Assembly (NCBI GenBank): GCA_029880325.1
Contig: JAOUOP010000060.1
Location: forward strand, 1-48,351
Direction of reading: 5' to 3'
Source of the DNA: Myxococcales bacterium
GTDB taxonomy: Bacteria; Myxococcota_A; Polyangia; Polyangiales; JAFGIB01
Length of the DNA: 48,351 nt
In this document: positions 48,061 through 48,351 of the stretch, piece by piece
Position numbering within the stretch: the stretch's first letter is position 1
Layout of the letters: each line of letters opens with the position of its first letter
The notes under the pieces: model-generated
Told to the model about the DNA's origin: nothing
Seen by the model: the letters and a program-made list of their open reading frames with translations, nothing else
Database searches by the model: none
Program-made: the position numbers and the translations under genes

Positions 48061-48217
48061 TTGCTCCGCGGTGACCTTCGCCGCGCCCCACGACGGGCGC
48101 GAAAGCAGCCATGGAGGCCGGCCGAAGACCAAGTCGCAACGCCACGATCCGAGAGGACCGCCGAAAGAGGTGCTGGCTGTGGGATTCGACGGGCGACCAG
48201 GACGGAATACGCTGCGC

Positions 48218-48351
48218 CTACGCCGCCTGCATCAACGGCGGCGGATAGGTCCCCTCCGGGAACTGCACGCTGCGGTCGCCGCCCCGAAAGCGCTTCGAGC
48301 AGTCGAAGTGCGCCTGCGAGACCACCATCTGCCCCGCCAGCTGCTCGGCCT
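48218..48351 (-). CDS. C-terminal end of an unknown gene
   Basis: The minus-strand frame is open from the window edge to a TAG at 48218-48220 and gives about 43 residues: AEQLAGQMVVSQAHFDC, then SKRFRGGDRSVQFPEG, then TYPPPLMQAA. The regular mix of residues looks coding. I do not recognise the family with confidence. Some mobile-element proteins have similar basic, Pro-rich ends, but this is only an impression. The start lies outside the window. Confidence 0.5.
   Translation of the reverse strand, partial: AEQLAGQMVVSQAHFDCSKRFRGGDRSVQFPEGTYPPPLMQAA

Larger units (their letters stand above)
47717..48217. other. 501-base repeat-bearing gap
   Basis: The gap between the acyl-CoA dehydrogenase start and the partial right-edge gene contains the 83-bp tandem duplication and one degenerate repeat core. 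The rest is GC-rich with no credible gene; the open frames through it are low in normal protein character. The dehydrogenase promoter must lie in its left end. Confidence 0.6.

Noticed and set aside
1..48351. tRNA, rRNA or riboswitch genes
   Set aside because: No tRNA-like cloverleaf end, rRNA segment or known riboswitch core was recognised on either strand; a covariance-model scan would be needed to be sure.

Overview
The window is high-GC DNA, almost certainly from a member of the Myxococcota or a close deltaproteobacterial relative. Supporting signs are the many lipoproteins with low-complexity Ala/Asp/Gly/Ser linkers and Cys-rich domains, a small exported protein whose C-terminus looks like a MYXO-CTERM sorting tail (about 43240-43340), PilZ-domain proteins with Ala/Pro/Glu-rich tails, a PilZ/J-like/TPR protein beside a short Hsp70, beta-propeller lipoproteins and a double di-heme oxidoreductase. 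I see no rRNA, tRNA, CRISPR array, complete insertion sequence or prophage.

Layout. 1-6760 is mostly acyl-CoA metabolism: a partial gene, DUF5335, a MaoC-type hydratase, a small polyQ lipoprotein, a thiolase, an LLM-class oxidoreductase and, divergent from it across a TetR-like operator, a PF10118 metal-dependent hydrolase. A TonB-dependent receptor (6763-9828) is followed after 3 bases by a PKD-like, Cys-rich lipoprotein gene. 10031-15771 carries two small lipoproteins, a PP2C phosphatase, a DUF2505 protein, glutathione synthase, an ABC1/UbiB kinase-like protein and another lipoprotein. 15939-20484 has a large lipoprotein with an HPGD motif, a DUF4382 lipoprotein split by an acidic insert, a repeat-rich gap and a YceI lipoprotein. 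20739-24067 has two peptide/nickel-type ABC permeases without an ATPase or binding protein, then a long-form NadA. 24077-28655 has an Hsp70 without a lid coupled to a PilZ/J-like/TPR protein, a receiver with a degenerate Hpt domain, and a membrane desaturase. 28667-34668 has a tetraheme di-heme-oxidoreductase lipoprotein coupled to a beta-propeller lipoprotein, a PilZ membrane protein and an RluA pseudouridine synthase. 34665-39083 has a PAS/HisKA_2 kinase, a PHM-like copper monooxygenase lipoprotein and MepA. 39310-47716 has a two-TM protein, an aldo/keto reductase, a TetR regulator, an exported protein of unknown function, the MYXO-CTERM-like protein, DnaJ, an HTTM/DCC1 fusion and a glutaryl-CoA-type acyl-CoA dehydrogenase. 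The right edge cuts an unknown gene.

The most unusual feature is a dispersed intergenic repeat with the core GCTGCCAGGACGTTTTC, usually preceded by GAAAA. It occurs about ten times, in five separate gaps (19479-19807, 20623-20664, 36371-36392, 47832-47997, 48043-48060). One copy is extended into a palindrome with perfect 17-base arms, two are embedded in an 83-bp tandem duplication, and one cluster lies between the DUF4382 gene and a duplicated fragment of that gene's 3' end. A separate 117-bp inverted-repeat element lies at 27630-27746. The protein-level candidates are the copper monooxygenase lipoprotein, the double di-heme oxidoreductase with its propeller partner, and the Hsp70/J-like pair in which the J-domain HPD motif reads HPH. 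Functions come from motifs and family knowledge only; no database search was run.
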